Part shown: positions 13,101 through 24,960 of the stretch, in pieces
How positions within the stretch are numbered: the first letter of the stretch is position 1
Layout: every line of letters starts with the position of its first letter
Source of the DNA: Sycobia sp. Sy_11
Taxonomy: Eukaryota > Arthropoda > Insecta > Hymenoptera > Epichrysomallidae
Direction of reading: 5' to 3'
Assembly: GCA_018907035.1 (NCBI GenBank)
Contig: JACCIC010000120.1
Coordinates: 917,001 to 981,000, forward strand
Length of the DNA: 64,000 nucleotides
The notes under the pieces: model-generated
Told to the model about the DNA's origin: nothing
What the model saw: only the letters and a program-made list of their open reading frames with translations
Databases searched by the model: none
Translations under genes and position numbers: made by a program

Positions 13101-13910
13101 CACATATATACCTACATGTATGTGAATAGCCGAGGGTTTCGTAAATCCTACGCACTGCCTGATGAGGGCGTCCCCGAATGAAAAGGGATTTTGCTACTTA
13201 ATGATTTAAAGCAATATTTTTTTCTGGTTATTGGTTTTTTGAATCGTTAATGTTATTGGAAACTATATTGCATAGGTTAATGACGACATTGGAAAAATGA
13301 ACAAATCTGATAAATGACGTGAATTTTTACGAAAGAATATGTATGTAAATATCGTTGTAACGAAACAATTCATTTTTATCTTACATTAACTAAATATGTC
13401 AATACTTCTACGTACAAAATCTGAATACTTGAATTATCCAAACAGAAATTTAATTTACTATGAACATTTAATCTTCGTAATTGCAGTCGGTGTAATTAAT
13501 TTTACAAAATAATCGATAGTTCTTTTAAAAGTTTTCTCTTGTTGTTGAATATCTCTTCCATAAGCTGTATCATTTATATCTTTGAAATTGTATAAGGACG
13601 GCAATCGATCCCGACTAACCCAATATTAACTTTAAAGATTAATCGAGTATCCGTGGCGGATCGAAAGTGTACCATGATTTGCCGCAATGACTTCACCTTT
13701 TTCACCTGACTTGACGTGCAATGACATCTGACTAGATATCATTAACTTCATTCGAATCGCAGATCAATGTCAAGATGTTTGATCTACCATTGTCTGAGTC
13801 ATGCATACTCTATTATCATTCAATTATTTCGTGAGTTCTCGAAAGTCATCCAATTATGCTTTACCTTTTAATTCTAGGAATGCAAGATTACCATTCGCAT
13901 TCTGTAGCGA
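13100..13910. other. AT-rich spacer
   Basis: Unique-looking AT-rich sequence with no open frame or repeat that I can support. Confidence 0.5.
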
Positions 13911-13911
<1 letters not shown>

Positions 13912-13976
<65 letters not shown>

Positions 13977-14002
13977 GGACAACAACAACAACAACAACAA
14001 CA
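13912..14002. repeat. (AAT)n-(AAC)n compound microsatellite
   Basis: AAT repeats at 13,912-13,976 are followed by AAC repeats at 13,979-14,002. Translated, they give poly-Asn, which is not taken as coding. Confidence 0.95.
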
Positions 14003-14139
14003 GTAACGATAATGAAAGAGTTTTAAATAAAGGAAATGACATTTAAACAATTAAATTTTATTAGATTAATTCCTAAATTCTACGTGAAATTAGAGCTTAG
14101 TTTTCGTGCTAATAAATTGTTTCGTTTCATTACATTTAC

Positions 14140-14213
14140 TTACATTTTCCCCTATTCTGCTGAATATATAATAATGAAGAATTATATATTCAGTAGAATA
14201 GGACAAAATGTAA
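14140..14213. ncRNA. imperfect 33-bp hairpin, miRNA-precursor-like
   Basis: Arms 14,140-14,172 and 14,181-14,213 are complementary over 33 positions. I count three mismatched positions: two adjacent ones near the base of the stem and one near the middle. The loop is 8 bases (AATGAAGA). Size, small loop and few bulges resemble an insect miRNA precursor. The arms match none of the conserved insect miRNAs I know. It could instead be a small palindromic transposon remnant. The strand of any transcript is unknown. Confidence 0.35.
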
Positions 14214-14239
14214 TTTCACATTCAGAGGAAATAATATCC

Positions 14240-15560
14240 GAGAAGAAACACGGCGCTATTTCAAAGCGCGCAAGAGCAGCGAAAGGGCGGTCCGTGAAAA
14301 CTGAATTTTTTTCCTTTTTTCCGCGTAACAAAGAACCGGGCGGAAAAGCACAATGGCAAAGCGAGAGACGAATATGACGGCGAGAGGTCGGCAGGGCGAT
14401 ACAGAGCGCGCAAGTGCCGAAAAAAAGGACCCGGGGACGGGAGGGGGGAGCAAAGGTTTAAGCCGTGCGGGGCGGGGAGGGCGAGCCCTCGCATAGAAGA
14501 GCGACACGGAAACCCTTCCCGCTCCCCCCCCCTCGCCGGTCGCATCGCTCGCGCACAGGTCGGTGCTCTCGGTGCGCGCACATGTACACCTATGCGGGGA
14601 GAACGAGCGGGCTAAGTGGAAGGTTGGCGCGGGGCGCGGGGCGGTGTGGGGGGAGGGGGCTGAAGGGGTGTAACTACTGCACGGCGGCAAGACAGCTCGC
14701 TCAAATATGCAGGATGGGCGGCGGCAGTGGCAGCGGCGGCGTTACACAAGGGCGCGGTAGCGAGAGGCGCAGCGGGGCCCCGCGGAGCATTGCGCGCGGA
14801 GGGGCGATGGAACTAACTTCGCTACGCGGCGCGTTGAGGGAAACGCTACGCTCTTGCCGGAGGTATATAGCTGGCGTGTATATCTAGGTATACACGAGCG
14901 CAGCGGAGACGGGGCAAACGAACGGGGCCGCGGCACGAAGAGCAGCGGGAGAGAGAGTGAGATGGATATGTAACCGACGAGCGAGCGCGCAGGGGGGGGG
15001 GCGGGGGAGATAAGAGAGACGGAGAAAAGAGCGAGAAAGAAGGGAGGGCGGGTAGGTAGAAGGGTGGTAGAGAGCGGCGCGATACCGTGGTAAAGGGAGG
15101 GAGGTAGAGCACGGGAGTCGCCGAGTCCCGGGCGCCTGCGCGGCATGTAATGATTGACTGGCTCGCTGGCAGCCAACAGACAGACGCTCGCCTCGCGTAC
15201 ACCCGCCTGCGCAAACCCTCGCCGCGCACTTCGTGCCCCCCCCCTCCCACGGAGATTGCCGGACTATGAAGGACGCTATATCCTTAGTTTTAATAAAGAA
15301 TTTATCTATCTATCCGTCCGTCTACATCCCGCTCTCCTTTTCCCACTTTCCATCCAGCGGCCGCGACCGCGACGATTCCAACCTCCCCCTCCCCACCCTC
15401 GCGTTGCGTCTATACGTACGTTATTCACGCGTGTTACTATTTTTCATACTATTGTTTTCATACCATTGTTCATACTACTAAGCTCGCCATCGGAAGTTCG
15501 CCGAGGATTTTGAAGCTCGCTCGGGATGCGTGTAACTTCCTAATTTTATAGGTGGTGGAT
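14240..15560. other. large CpG-rich island with strand-composition switch
   Basis: This is the largest GC-rich block of the left half. The plus strand is G/purine-rich from about 14,390 to 15,130 and C/pyrimidine-rich from about 15,150 to 15,450. The switch falls in a short balanced stretch near 15,130-15,180. Overlapping open frames occur on both strands, as expected from high GC, and none resembles a known protein. It could be a promoter, first-exon or regulatory island. Confidence 0.45.
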
Positions 15561-17990
15561 TAAGGAACGATGGATTGGCGGGATGGCGGTGAAGGGATTG
15601 GGGGAGGGGGGAGGGTTAGATGTAAATTTATTAGAAACGTTCTGGTACAAAAATCTTTACTGCACGATAAACTTGAGTGGGCTGCTTTAAAAAACCGGGC
15701 CCAGTAGGTTGGCTCGTGCGAAGCGCACAATAATAGACGTTCTTTGTTCATTGAAAATTGTTTCTCATTTAATCTCAACTTTCAAAAAGCATTTTTTCTC
15801 GCATGTATTTTCCTGAAGCAAAATCTACGACTTTTGCCCATTCTCAAATTTGTTTCACTGAATATTATAGCATAATTTTGCTCTTTTCTTATCATTATCG
15901 TGGCTTTAATAATAAACTTACATACGATATCGATTAGAAAAACACAAATAATGAAATAAATGCAAATATATTGATTTGGATGACGTGTAGAAGTTAATGC
16001 TAAGATTTCTTATGATTTTTGAAAACAATACTGTGCAAAGTCAATTATAAAATAAAATAATACTATAAAAAATTCTCAGTGAAGTGGTTTTAAAAACAAT
16101 ACTGATATAAAAAAAATTACTGATTTAAATCTACTGTGGGACGATAGGTTTACGAATATCAGTGGAGCAGGACTTACACTGATATGCGAGCTCAGTTGCG
16201 CCGGAATGGGATTCAGAGAGAAGTTCTTGAAACCGCCTCCTCGACGAATCCAAAGGAACATTTTTTACAGCATATTGTATATTCTGAATGTTGGATGAAA
16301 ATTCAATATTTGTAAAATATGAAATATTTTAAATATTCCCGTATACGCGTACGAATTCTTTCATATAATTAAGTAGCCGTCGGATAAATATCTTCGCTGT
16401 AATGCAAAGGACACTATCATTGAACAATAATCGAAATGAAATATTATTAGTACTCTGAATGGCCGTTCAAGATAGAAAAATATACACGTTTACATGTATA
16501 CGTGTTATACATGTCTTGTCAACGAGTTTCCGCTGAATTGATACCTCTATTGACATAAAGGTATGTTTATTAAAATAATGTAAAGCACTCCGGCCCATTA
16601 TTAATATCATTCGATCGTTTTAAACATGACACAGACTTTGTTTGGAAAGGTATTAACAAAAGAATGATATCTACAGCGTAGTACTGTGCGGATAAGGATT
16701 ATGAATGATTATTATTATTATTCATACTCTCAGGTAAGACAAAGTTGTACTAGTCTTACAATTTATAAAATTTGAAAATTGACCATCCTCTATGTTTAAC
16801 CGTTTATCCGGCATAAATGTGTCTTTAATAATAATTGTTGATTAAGTTAGCATATGTGCAACTGACTCTTCTTTCATAATTGAAAAAACTAAAAAAGAAT
16901 GTTGTTCTCTTCCATTAATTTAAAAAGAGAATTTTTTTCTTATAAAATCCCAGCTGTTAATAGTTACGTGATATTTACATCATTGATTCAATGAAGAGAA
17001 CTAATTTATTATCGTATACTTGCGTCGTACTTTTTTCAGCTTCTGAATTAACAGAAACTTCGAGATAATTCAAAATTATAAAACAAGTTATACACATGAA
17101 ATTCAATCCATATTACGAGCCTTAAAAGGTATATATGTATACAATATAGTGAGATAAAAAGTTAAATAAATAGCTAGATGTGGATTTATTTATAATTATT
17201 TTATCCAAAAAAAAAAAAAAAATAACCAACCAATTCGACGGGTAATCGATCGCTCGGCGAAGAACGCTGGACTGCCGATATAATCCCACTCTCAGTTCTT
17301 TTGCGAATTCGCCTCGACCGATTGATCGTCGGTGTTACGATCAAACAACTTTATTTGATGTTGAAGTCTATGGCCGTTATGGAATAAAATAGACGAGTAT
17401 CAGCTTTATCTACGTATAACGATGAAAGTTACATATTGTGCAGATTCGAGAATGGGATACAATAAATTTCTACGTATACTGTAATCGAAATTTTGTACTT
17501 TGTATTGAAATTTTACTTTTTACATCAACCAAATAATTAGTCACAGATCACTACACAAATTATTTATGCGATATAAGAAATACTATATTTTACTGATGTC
17601 ATTAAAAGTGCCGTGAAATCCACCAAATGTTAGTTATATCATCTTCGTGCCAAGAACTAATTATACATTTAGTGGATTTATAAATTTCTTTTTACTATGT
17701 ATTGGAAAAATAGTAAATTAATTTAGTATTGTATAATACCTGCTACATTAATGATTTGATCGATGATCAAAATTAACGTTCATGATGTTATTCTTTGTTT
17801 AATTTTATGTCCAATGATTAATACTTTTACTAATTCAAATAATTTTCTTCAAAGTTACAATCGCTTTCAAAAATATTTTTACCTCTAATATACTTCAAAC
17901 ATATGATCAATTATAGAGCACAGAATCGGATTCTTTGAACATTTTTATCTTACTAACGTCAATTTTTCGTGTACGCATTGCAGTTAAAAA
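15560..17990. other. AT-rich spacer
   Basis: AT-rich with no supported gene. A coding-like stretch at about 16,080-16,311 is listed separately. A short inverted repeat around 16,483-16,504 (ACACG / CGTGT) and a poly(A) run near 17,208-17,222 are the only other structures noted. Confidence 0.5.
16083..16311 (+). other. coding-like open stretch, unrecognised
   Basis: A frame without an early ATG runs open to a TGA near 16,311. Its middle (about 16,130-16,260) is clearly GC-richer than the flanks and encodes a mixed-composition peptide ending in a basic, Pro-rich segment (KPPPRRIQRN). It could be a decayed exon, or a chance open frame in a small unique island, since the opposite strand is also open. 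No domain is recognised. Confidence 0.12.
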
Positions 17991-18322
17991 AAAAATCAAT
18001 TATCGAATGATTGAACGTATCCTAGCGCTGTAACTGCAACGTCTAGAAACGCAGCGAGTCTTCTGCATCTCTGCACTGCGCGAGCGCGACTCGTACAAGG
18101 CGAAAAGCTCGAGTCGAACCAAACGAACGTTGGCGAGTGCATTCGAATAAAATGCTGAGTGCGCAAGCCGATAAATCTCGCGTATCGAAAATAATCCTCA
18201 TCGCCGTGTCGCACTCGTTTACGCCGGCGAGCATATCCTTCGCGTCGGGCTGTTGCTATACAGTGACTTTTTTTTCCGTTCTCCTTGTTTCGCGCAAATT
18301 CTTCGCCCACCCTCACACCTCT

Positions 18323-18360
<38 letters not shown>

Positions 18361-18870
18361 ACCACCGCGATTGCCGCTGCCGCCGCTCTTTTCGAGGCGT
18401 TTAATCCGGCCCCGGCCGAAGCGTCCATCAAGCCTCGGTCACGAATGTTTTGTCCCGTCGCCGCTCGATCCCCCGTAAATTCGCGGAGCAGTGTGCCAGT
18501 GGCGCGGACGCGCGCATGTTCGCCGCGTCGCATAAAGCGTAAAACCAACGTGAATTACGGTAGTATCGCGTTACAGCGCCGGGTCCCAGTCTCGGGCCTC
18601 CTCCCCAACGTCCTGCCCGCCCCTCCCCCTCCGCCCTCGCTCCCACCGCGGTGCACCTCTATGCTTTTACGCCCTTTTGGGCGATACCACGGCGTGCGAC
18701 GATCCTCTCATTTTGTGACGCGAAGGCGATTCTGCGCACTTCTTTCGTTTTATATTACGGCCAGAATCTCTTCATCGCGCATAAATTATTGCATCGGGTC
18801 AGAGCCGAGGCTCAGGCAATTTTTACGTATTCATTTTGTTATTCTCCCCGCCCCCCCCCCGTAATTTAAC
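17990..18870. other. GC-rich non-coding island
   Basis: CpG-rich block, pyrimidine-rich on the plus strand, with a CT array at 18,328-18,358. Several overlapping frames are open on both strands. None resembles a known protein. Confidence 0.45.
18328..18358. repeat. (CT)n microsatellite
   Basis: Perfect CT run inside the GC-rich island. Confidence 0.95.
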
Positions 18871-19520
18871 GATACTTGGTTATGACAAAGCGTATAGCAA
18901 ATCCAAAATTTAGTATCTTACTGATTGAACAGTAGAGAATTTAGTAATAAACGGTACTATTTGCCGAGATATACGTGGGTAGTAAACATTTAAGTTGAAC
19001 AAAAATCTCAATATACTATATTAATAATTAAAAACGGTATAAAATATTCAAATGATGTATATTTTAAAACATGTATCAAGAACATAAATACTTTACATCA
19101 GAGCAAATTTTTGATTGTCTTATCTTCTCGAATATTCGAACAAAATGTCTACATTTTTCATACACTTATAGTACTAATTATTGTCGATTATCTTGTCATG
19201 AATATTTACAATAATGGCTTAAATTACTGTTTAAGTTTCAGATTATATTATCGAAATTCAATATAATAACGATATTCCGCAAGCCCATTAATGCAATTAC
19301 CATTATAATATCAATTCATTAATTGTTATCGAGCAATAATATAATTAAAAAATTTTATTTTATCTATCAATTTCTTATCTATCCTCGTATCGACTGTGCC
19401 TATTTAACGGCATGCCTATAATTATAGGAAAGATGCAGCCGCGTCGCTGTACCGTACATAATGTTTTGAATCAATTATCGAGGAAATACGCCGGATAATA
19501 AAATTGTGATCTCTACGAGG
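18870..19520. other. AT-rich spacer
   Basis: No coding, repeat or RNA signal seen. Confidence 0.5.
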
Positions 19521-20420
19521 CCATTTAAAACCGGAAAATATCGCATTGGACACGGCAGGGGGGCACGGCGCATCTTTTCAAAACACCTGACATCCGCAAT
19601 GGAAACGCAGTCGCCGGCAAAATTGCGACTTTGATTAAAATCAGAAAATACACGGACCGCCCGCGTAACCGGGCACGGCCTACGGCCGTCGATGCACGCG
19701 CGTAAGCAACGCGCGCACTGCTACACGGACGAACGCGTGGGCCTTTGGTCCCGCGCAATTAATTAACCCCAACGCCCCGTTGGCGCTGGTCCGCATAATT
19801 AACAATTAATAAGTCCCCTTCGTCGGCGGATCTTTAGACCGATCGGACCGGCAGCGGCGCGTGCTCCTCGCGAGGTCCCGGCCGTCGTGCTCGGCGACGG
19901 AGAAAACGAGAGACAGAGAAGGAGAATGAGAGAGATAGAGTGAGAGAGAGGGCGAGAGAGGAAGATATCCCGATATGCGTTTCCCATGCACGCCCCCTCG
20001 TCAGATATCTGTTACTAATTGCCCCCCGGGCCGATCCTCGATAGGCGGCGCTGCGATCGCGGACCGGGAAACGCGCGACCGTTCGGCCGCGCACGGCGAG
20101 AAAGAGACCGAGGGCCCTCTGGCACGCGAGGAGCCCCCGGTCGGTCGACACGCCCTGCGAACTCGAGGACGGCTGTCACGCGGGGGAGGGGGGAGGAGGG
20201 CCACGTCGGTTCGTCAGACCCCAATGGCGGGTCAGAGAGTAGGCAAAAGGATGTAGTGAGGGAAAATGTACGAATAGATCCCATAGGCCAAATGAGCCGC
20301 TGTCCGCTCTGCGCCGGGACGTAAAGCGATACACGAGTCAGAAGAGCGGACGGACGCGCTGCCCGCCTAAATTAGTTCATGATCGGTCACTAACGAAAAT
20401 GAGAAAGCATAGCATACCGG
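19520..20420. other. GC-rich non-coding island
   Basis: CpG-rich block with a degenerate GA tract at about 19,905-19,965. Open frames appear on both strands, as expected by chance at this GC level. No protein family is recognisable. Confidence 0.45.
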
Positions 20421-20495
20421 CACACCTCATCTCGGTTTTGCCCGAGATAATAATGCAACCGATTTATTCAACAGTTAACTAACACCTTTAGGTGC

Positions 20496-20565
<70 letters not shown>
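20496..20565. repeat. (TA)n microsatellite, longest in the window
   Basis: About 70 bases of uninterrupted TA. Confidence 0.97.
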
Positions 20566-20568
<3 letters not shown>

Positions 20569-20569
20569 T

Positions 20570-21157
20570 GACAATGTTATAGATAATTATATCGTACGAT
20601 AAGAGATATTAAATTCAATGCAACCATTGAACAGTCAAGGAAAATTCTAATTCTTATTTAAAAAATTTAGATAACTAAGAAAACTTTTCTTATGTACATA
20701 CTCGTTCAACAGGGTAGAAAATTATTTAAATGACCATCGTTTAATCAAATCCTTTGATCGGTAAAAGCTTTTCTAAATATATCGATCATTATATGCACAA
20801 AGACTGCTAGAAATTATTCTTCAAAAATGAATACTATGATTTTTTAAAGTTCAAATTTTTTCAGTTAAGTAAAGATACAAACTGGAACGTATTCGAAATC
20901 TAGAATTATTTTTCCTAGACTGTATTTAAAACGTAAAACTTATTTTGATATAACATCATATTTTTAGAACAGAAACTTTATACATAGTCGTTTGATTCTT
21001 AAAATATGATAAATGATAATGATCGATTTCTTTCACGAATAATCAATACAATGTTATTATTGATCTATTTATATATTATATATATTATTGATGTATTGAT
21101 ATTGAATCTGATTTAGAGTTAATAAAATCTAAGACTAAGGTATTGAACATATGACAG

Positions 21158-21202
<45 letters not shown>

Positions 21203-21240
21203 TAAATATATATTCACATTAATATATTATATATATTAAT
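20570..21240. other. AT-rich spacer
   Basis: AT-rich with no gene. A second TA array occurs at 21,160-21,212. Confidence 0.5.
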
Positions 21241-21249
21241 AGATTTTTT

Positions 21250-21880
21250 TCCCGAGTTGATATTTTACTACATTCGAATTATAATAACGCATTCGCCGTT
21301 AAAAACATTGGTTAAAGTAACGCTCTCTTTTCGGGCAAATCAAAATTATCAATTAATAAATAGTGTCTTTGCCGACAAAATACGATGATTAAAAACGCGA
21401 AGTCTACGTTTATGCGCGATAAAACGTTACGTCTTATATTTAAATGCATAATTGAACACAGTTCGGATTTAATATTATGCCCGGTGCTAATAAGAACGTA
21501 TCTTTTCTTAGTGGCGCATAAACGAGAATGGTTTATAAATATATCTTACGATCTTGAGGGGCACTTCGCGCGAATTAGCCCAATTAAAAGAAGATAAAGT
21601 CAACGATTTGGAGAACATTCGCGCGGTACGCGCGCACTATCTGGCCTCTTGCTACGGCCGTAAGGCTATCAATGGGGCGCCTTCGAGGGGGAAAGGCGGC
21701 TCGTAAACTCACCCTTTGCCGTGATTTCTGAGCCATTTTCCTCATCGGGCCTTAATCTTTCTTTCCGCGGCGGCGAGAAACATATTCAATTTTCCCGGCA
21801 ATCTACCCGGGATACGTGTATGAAAGCGATTGGCGGGAGACCGTGGCTTTCGACGAATCATCGATTTTGCTCCTATGGAA
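21250..21880. promoter_or_regulatory. candidate cis-regulatory element
   Basis: A compact, low-repeat island rises from AT-rich DNA. It has clustered TAAT/ATTA cores, TTTATG-type sites (for example near 21,409) and balanced composition, and no convincing coding frame (the longest is 70 residues and unfamiliar). Homeodomain and Caudal-type proteins bind such cores. The enhancer call is inference only. Confidence 0.25.
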
Positions 21881-22399
21881 TTTTCATCCGAAACATCTCA
21901 AATTGCTTCTAAATGTAATACATATATGTTTTTCATACAGCATACCAGGCAATAGTTGACTGTTGCTCTTCTTGAAAGTACGGGGCGACGACTCGGAGGC
22001 CGACGAGTTGATTGTTTCCTTTTGCGCGCTCCACTAGTATTTTAAATTAACTGTCAATTTACAGATTCAATCAGCATACTTTTAAAGAAATCCTCGTTTA
22101 TAAATAATCTATTAATCTTTCTCCAAATGGAAGCTTTTTTAATAATATAAATAACTATAGAATTTCATGATCATGTCTGTTCGACAGTTATGCTTGAAGA
22201 TAGTCCTAGCGGCATTCGCAATGTTCCAAAAATACACGTAAATACAATCTCTTATTAATCTGCTTATACTTGTAACCAATAAAATAATGCCAGTTACCGA
22301 AACGATAGTTTTTCCTATAACTTTATTTATTATTTTTCCATACCATTGAAGAAAATAAAATACCTATGAAAATCTCGCTGTACTGATCTGATATCCCTC

Positions 22400-22590
22400 T
22401 ACAGTTCGAGCTGGACGAACGTTCGAGAATTTTTCAATTCTATCCTCCCACCTCGTTCCGTCTCTTATTTGCATCTTTTCTGCTTTCGGTGTTTTCGCCT
22501 TCTCTCTCTCTCTCTCTCTCTTTTAGCCTATGAAGGACCACGAGTCTTTAGGCTCTAATAAATACAATTCTAATTCTAATTCTCTCTCTC

Positions 22591-22625
<35 letters not shown>

Positions 22626-23110
22626 CCCTTCTTTTCTCTCGCTGCAATATAGCTAAGCCTGCCAGTGTTGCTCGCGAGGAGACGGGAGGGAAAGTGGCGT
22701 TCCGGCTCCTGCACTCTCCGGGGATGGAAGTAGCGAAAAACTCTCGCCAACTCGCATCTGTTTCAATTCATGCCGCCGACTCGCGGGCACACGAGGGGCC
22801 AAAGCGAAAATACTCGCGCGTCTCGGCTAAACGCGGCGTCACCGGGACTCGGGTCGTGGGTGTAGTAGGGGGGAGGGGTGGGAGGAAATGAAAGACGAGG
22901 GGCGTATAAGGCAAAGGCGGAGATAAAGCTTCGAACGATTTCCCTGCGCCCAGTCGATCTCTTGGCTTTCTTTATTCCCGACGGCGGCGCTGGCACATCC
23001 GCGCCGCCATCTAATTTATTTTTACCTGAAGTTGGAGGAGTGCAGAGGTAGTTGTTGATACCCGGCTTGATGAACTGCCGTATCCTTCACACTCGAGCAA
23101 ACTAGATAAA
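22400..23110. other. GC-rich non-coding island with CT tracts
   Basis: CT runs at about 22,502-22,521 and 22,586-22,621 precede a CpG-rich stretch. On the minus strand CTTCAG|GTAAAA near 23,027 resembles a splice donor, but no linked exon is evident. Confidence 0.4.
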
Positions 23111-24170
23111 CAGTAAGGGAACAGATAGAAAAGAGGACATTATCGAAATCTTAAGTTATGCAAAATAATTATTGAATGATATCGATAGAAAATTTGTATA
23201 ATTTATATAAAAATTTATTTCGTTATGCACGAAAATATTTGTTGTACGATAAGTTAGATGTTTGAGTAAAGAAAAAGCTTTAAATAATTTTACAAATAAT
23301 TATACCATGTATGTATAAGCTTGGAGTATTTAAAACCTGATACTGATTTTCATTATAAATATGACACAAGTCTAGAAGATATAAATATCAGTGGAACATA
23401 TTTTTTAATAACATTTGGTAATCCTATTGCTGATAAACTATTGCTTGTATAAAAAAATATTTAGGTAAAGTAATTTAAATTTTATAAATTGTAGAATGCA
23501 TAAGTTGTTATTAACATGAAGTCATGTGTATCTTTCGTGTTTTTCACACTCGAATTTTCTCAATCCTCATTTTAATTACTGCAGTTATTTTCAAGCAAAA
23601 GAGAAAATTGAAATCGAGAAATCGTCCCGCCTGTAATGAAACGTATTATATAGAAAGGTTCTTTTATTTTCGTTAATTAAATGCGTCACATTTGCTGTCG
23701 GTATTACGACGGAGTTATATTCTGATATGTCATTTCGCAATAGCTTGGCCGATATAAATTCAACTAAATATTATAAAGTAAATTGAATGGTATATTTGCA
23801 TTATTCCGATATTGGGGTACAAAATAATCGAAATTTATAAATTGACACAATATCTGATTATTAATATCTGCTAAATAATTATTGAATTATGCCAATATAC
23901 ATATATAATAGAGTGAATGCATATATAAATATGTCGTAGGCTCGATCATGCATTAACACAAGACGCATAAAACTTATGAAAAATTATTAAATATTTGAGT
24001 GAAATAAAGTGAATACGCTTGGTATAAGATTGGAAATTCTATTTATTTTGAATAAAATATAGTTAATAGTAATAATCCAGATCTATCTATCGATGAATGT
24101 AAGAACAATAATATTTTCATTCTAACTAAAAACTAAATAAACTTCCAATGAACATAATTATCAGTCTCCA
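23110..24170. other. AT-rich spacer
   Basis: No supported features beyond AT-rich unique sequence. Confidence 0.5.
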
Positions 24171-24444
24171 TTACTTTCGCCAGGGAATTGTTGTAGAATG
24201 AGAGAAATTCGTTCGCTTATGCAAAGATAATAGAAGCGCTCTACGGGGAAAAATCGAGACTCATTGTATCGAATAAAGCGCAGATCCCTTATCGAAAAAA
24301 GAGCGAGCGCTCTTACGCGACATCTTTGTCGATCTGAGGAAAAGTGTGCGCGGGATGATTAATGAAGATCGAAAAAGGGCCACGAGAAGGTCTCACCAAC
24401 TTCAAAACCCAGGGCATAGTGCGATGAAAAGAGAGACAGAGCTA

Positions 24445-24479
<35 letters not shown>

Positions 24480-24960
24480 GTGCCGATGGCAATCGTAAAC
24501 TTGAAACCGGGGAATCATGGTGGGCGCGTATATGGGCGCAGATCATGGTGGGCGCAGATGGTACGCGCCGTCATTAAGCCTTTCGAGCCTTAAAGCCGAG
24601 TTCGCAGAAGCGCGGAGAAAGGGAGGAGGCCCCCACCATCCGCGAGGGGGGAAGGGGTGAAGGGACTCTCGCGAGGGTAAATAATTTAAAACAACTCTCC
24701 TTCTTTTTTGCGAGCTATAAGCTAGCCGGTGTACGAACGCGCGAGGCTAAAGATTTATTGCGCGGTTTCGGTCTCTCTCTCTCTCTCTCTCTCTCACTCT
24801 CTTCCCCCTCTCCTCACGCTCTCTCTCTCTCTCTCACCCTCTCGCTTTCCCTCAGCTGATCCATTATTGATTTTCCTTGGTGATTTTTCTCCGCGGCGCT
24901 AACGTCGTCGGCAAATTTCGTGCCCTGCCCTGAAATCGATAAAAGACGGATTGAGAAGAA
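24170..24960. other. GC-rich non-coding island with GA and CT tracts
   Basis: A GA tract (24,444-24,480) and a CT tract (about 24,772-24,796) face each other about 300 bases apart across GC-rich sequence. GATCATGGTGGGCGC occurs once intact (24,541) and once nearly so (24,516), as a short local duplication. Confidence 0.45.

Noticed and set aside
13801..14046. Poly-asparagine open frame
   Set aside because: Translation of (AAT)n-(AAC)n.
14256..15250. Overlapping long frames on both strands in the CpG island
   Set aside because: High GC removes stop codons by chance. Several mutually exclusive frames are open and none shows a domain.
22980..23040. Minus-strand donor CTTCAG|GTAAAA
   Set aside because: The preceding minus-strand sequence gives no recognisable exon and no linked acceptor.
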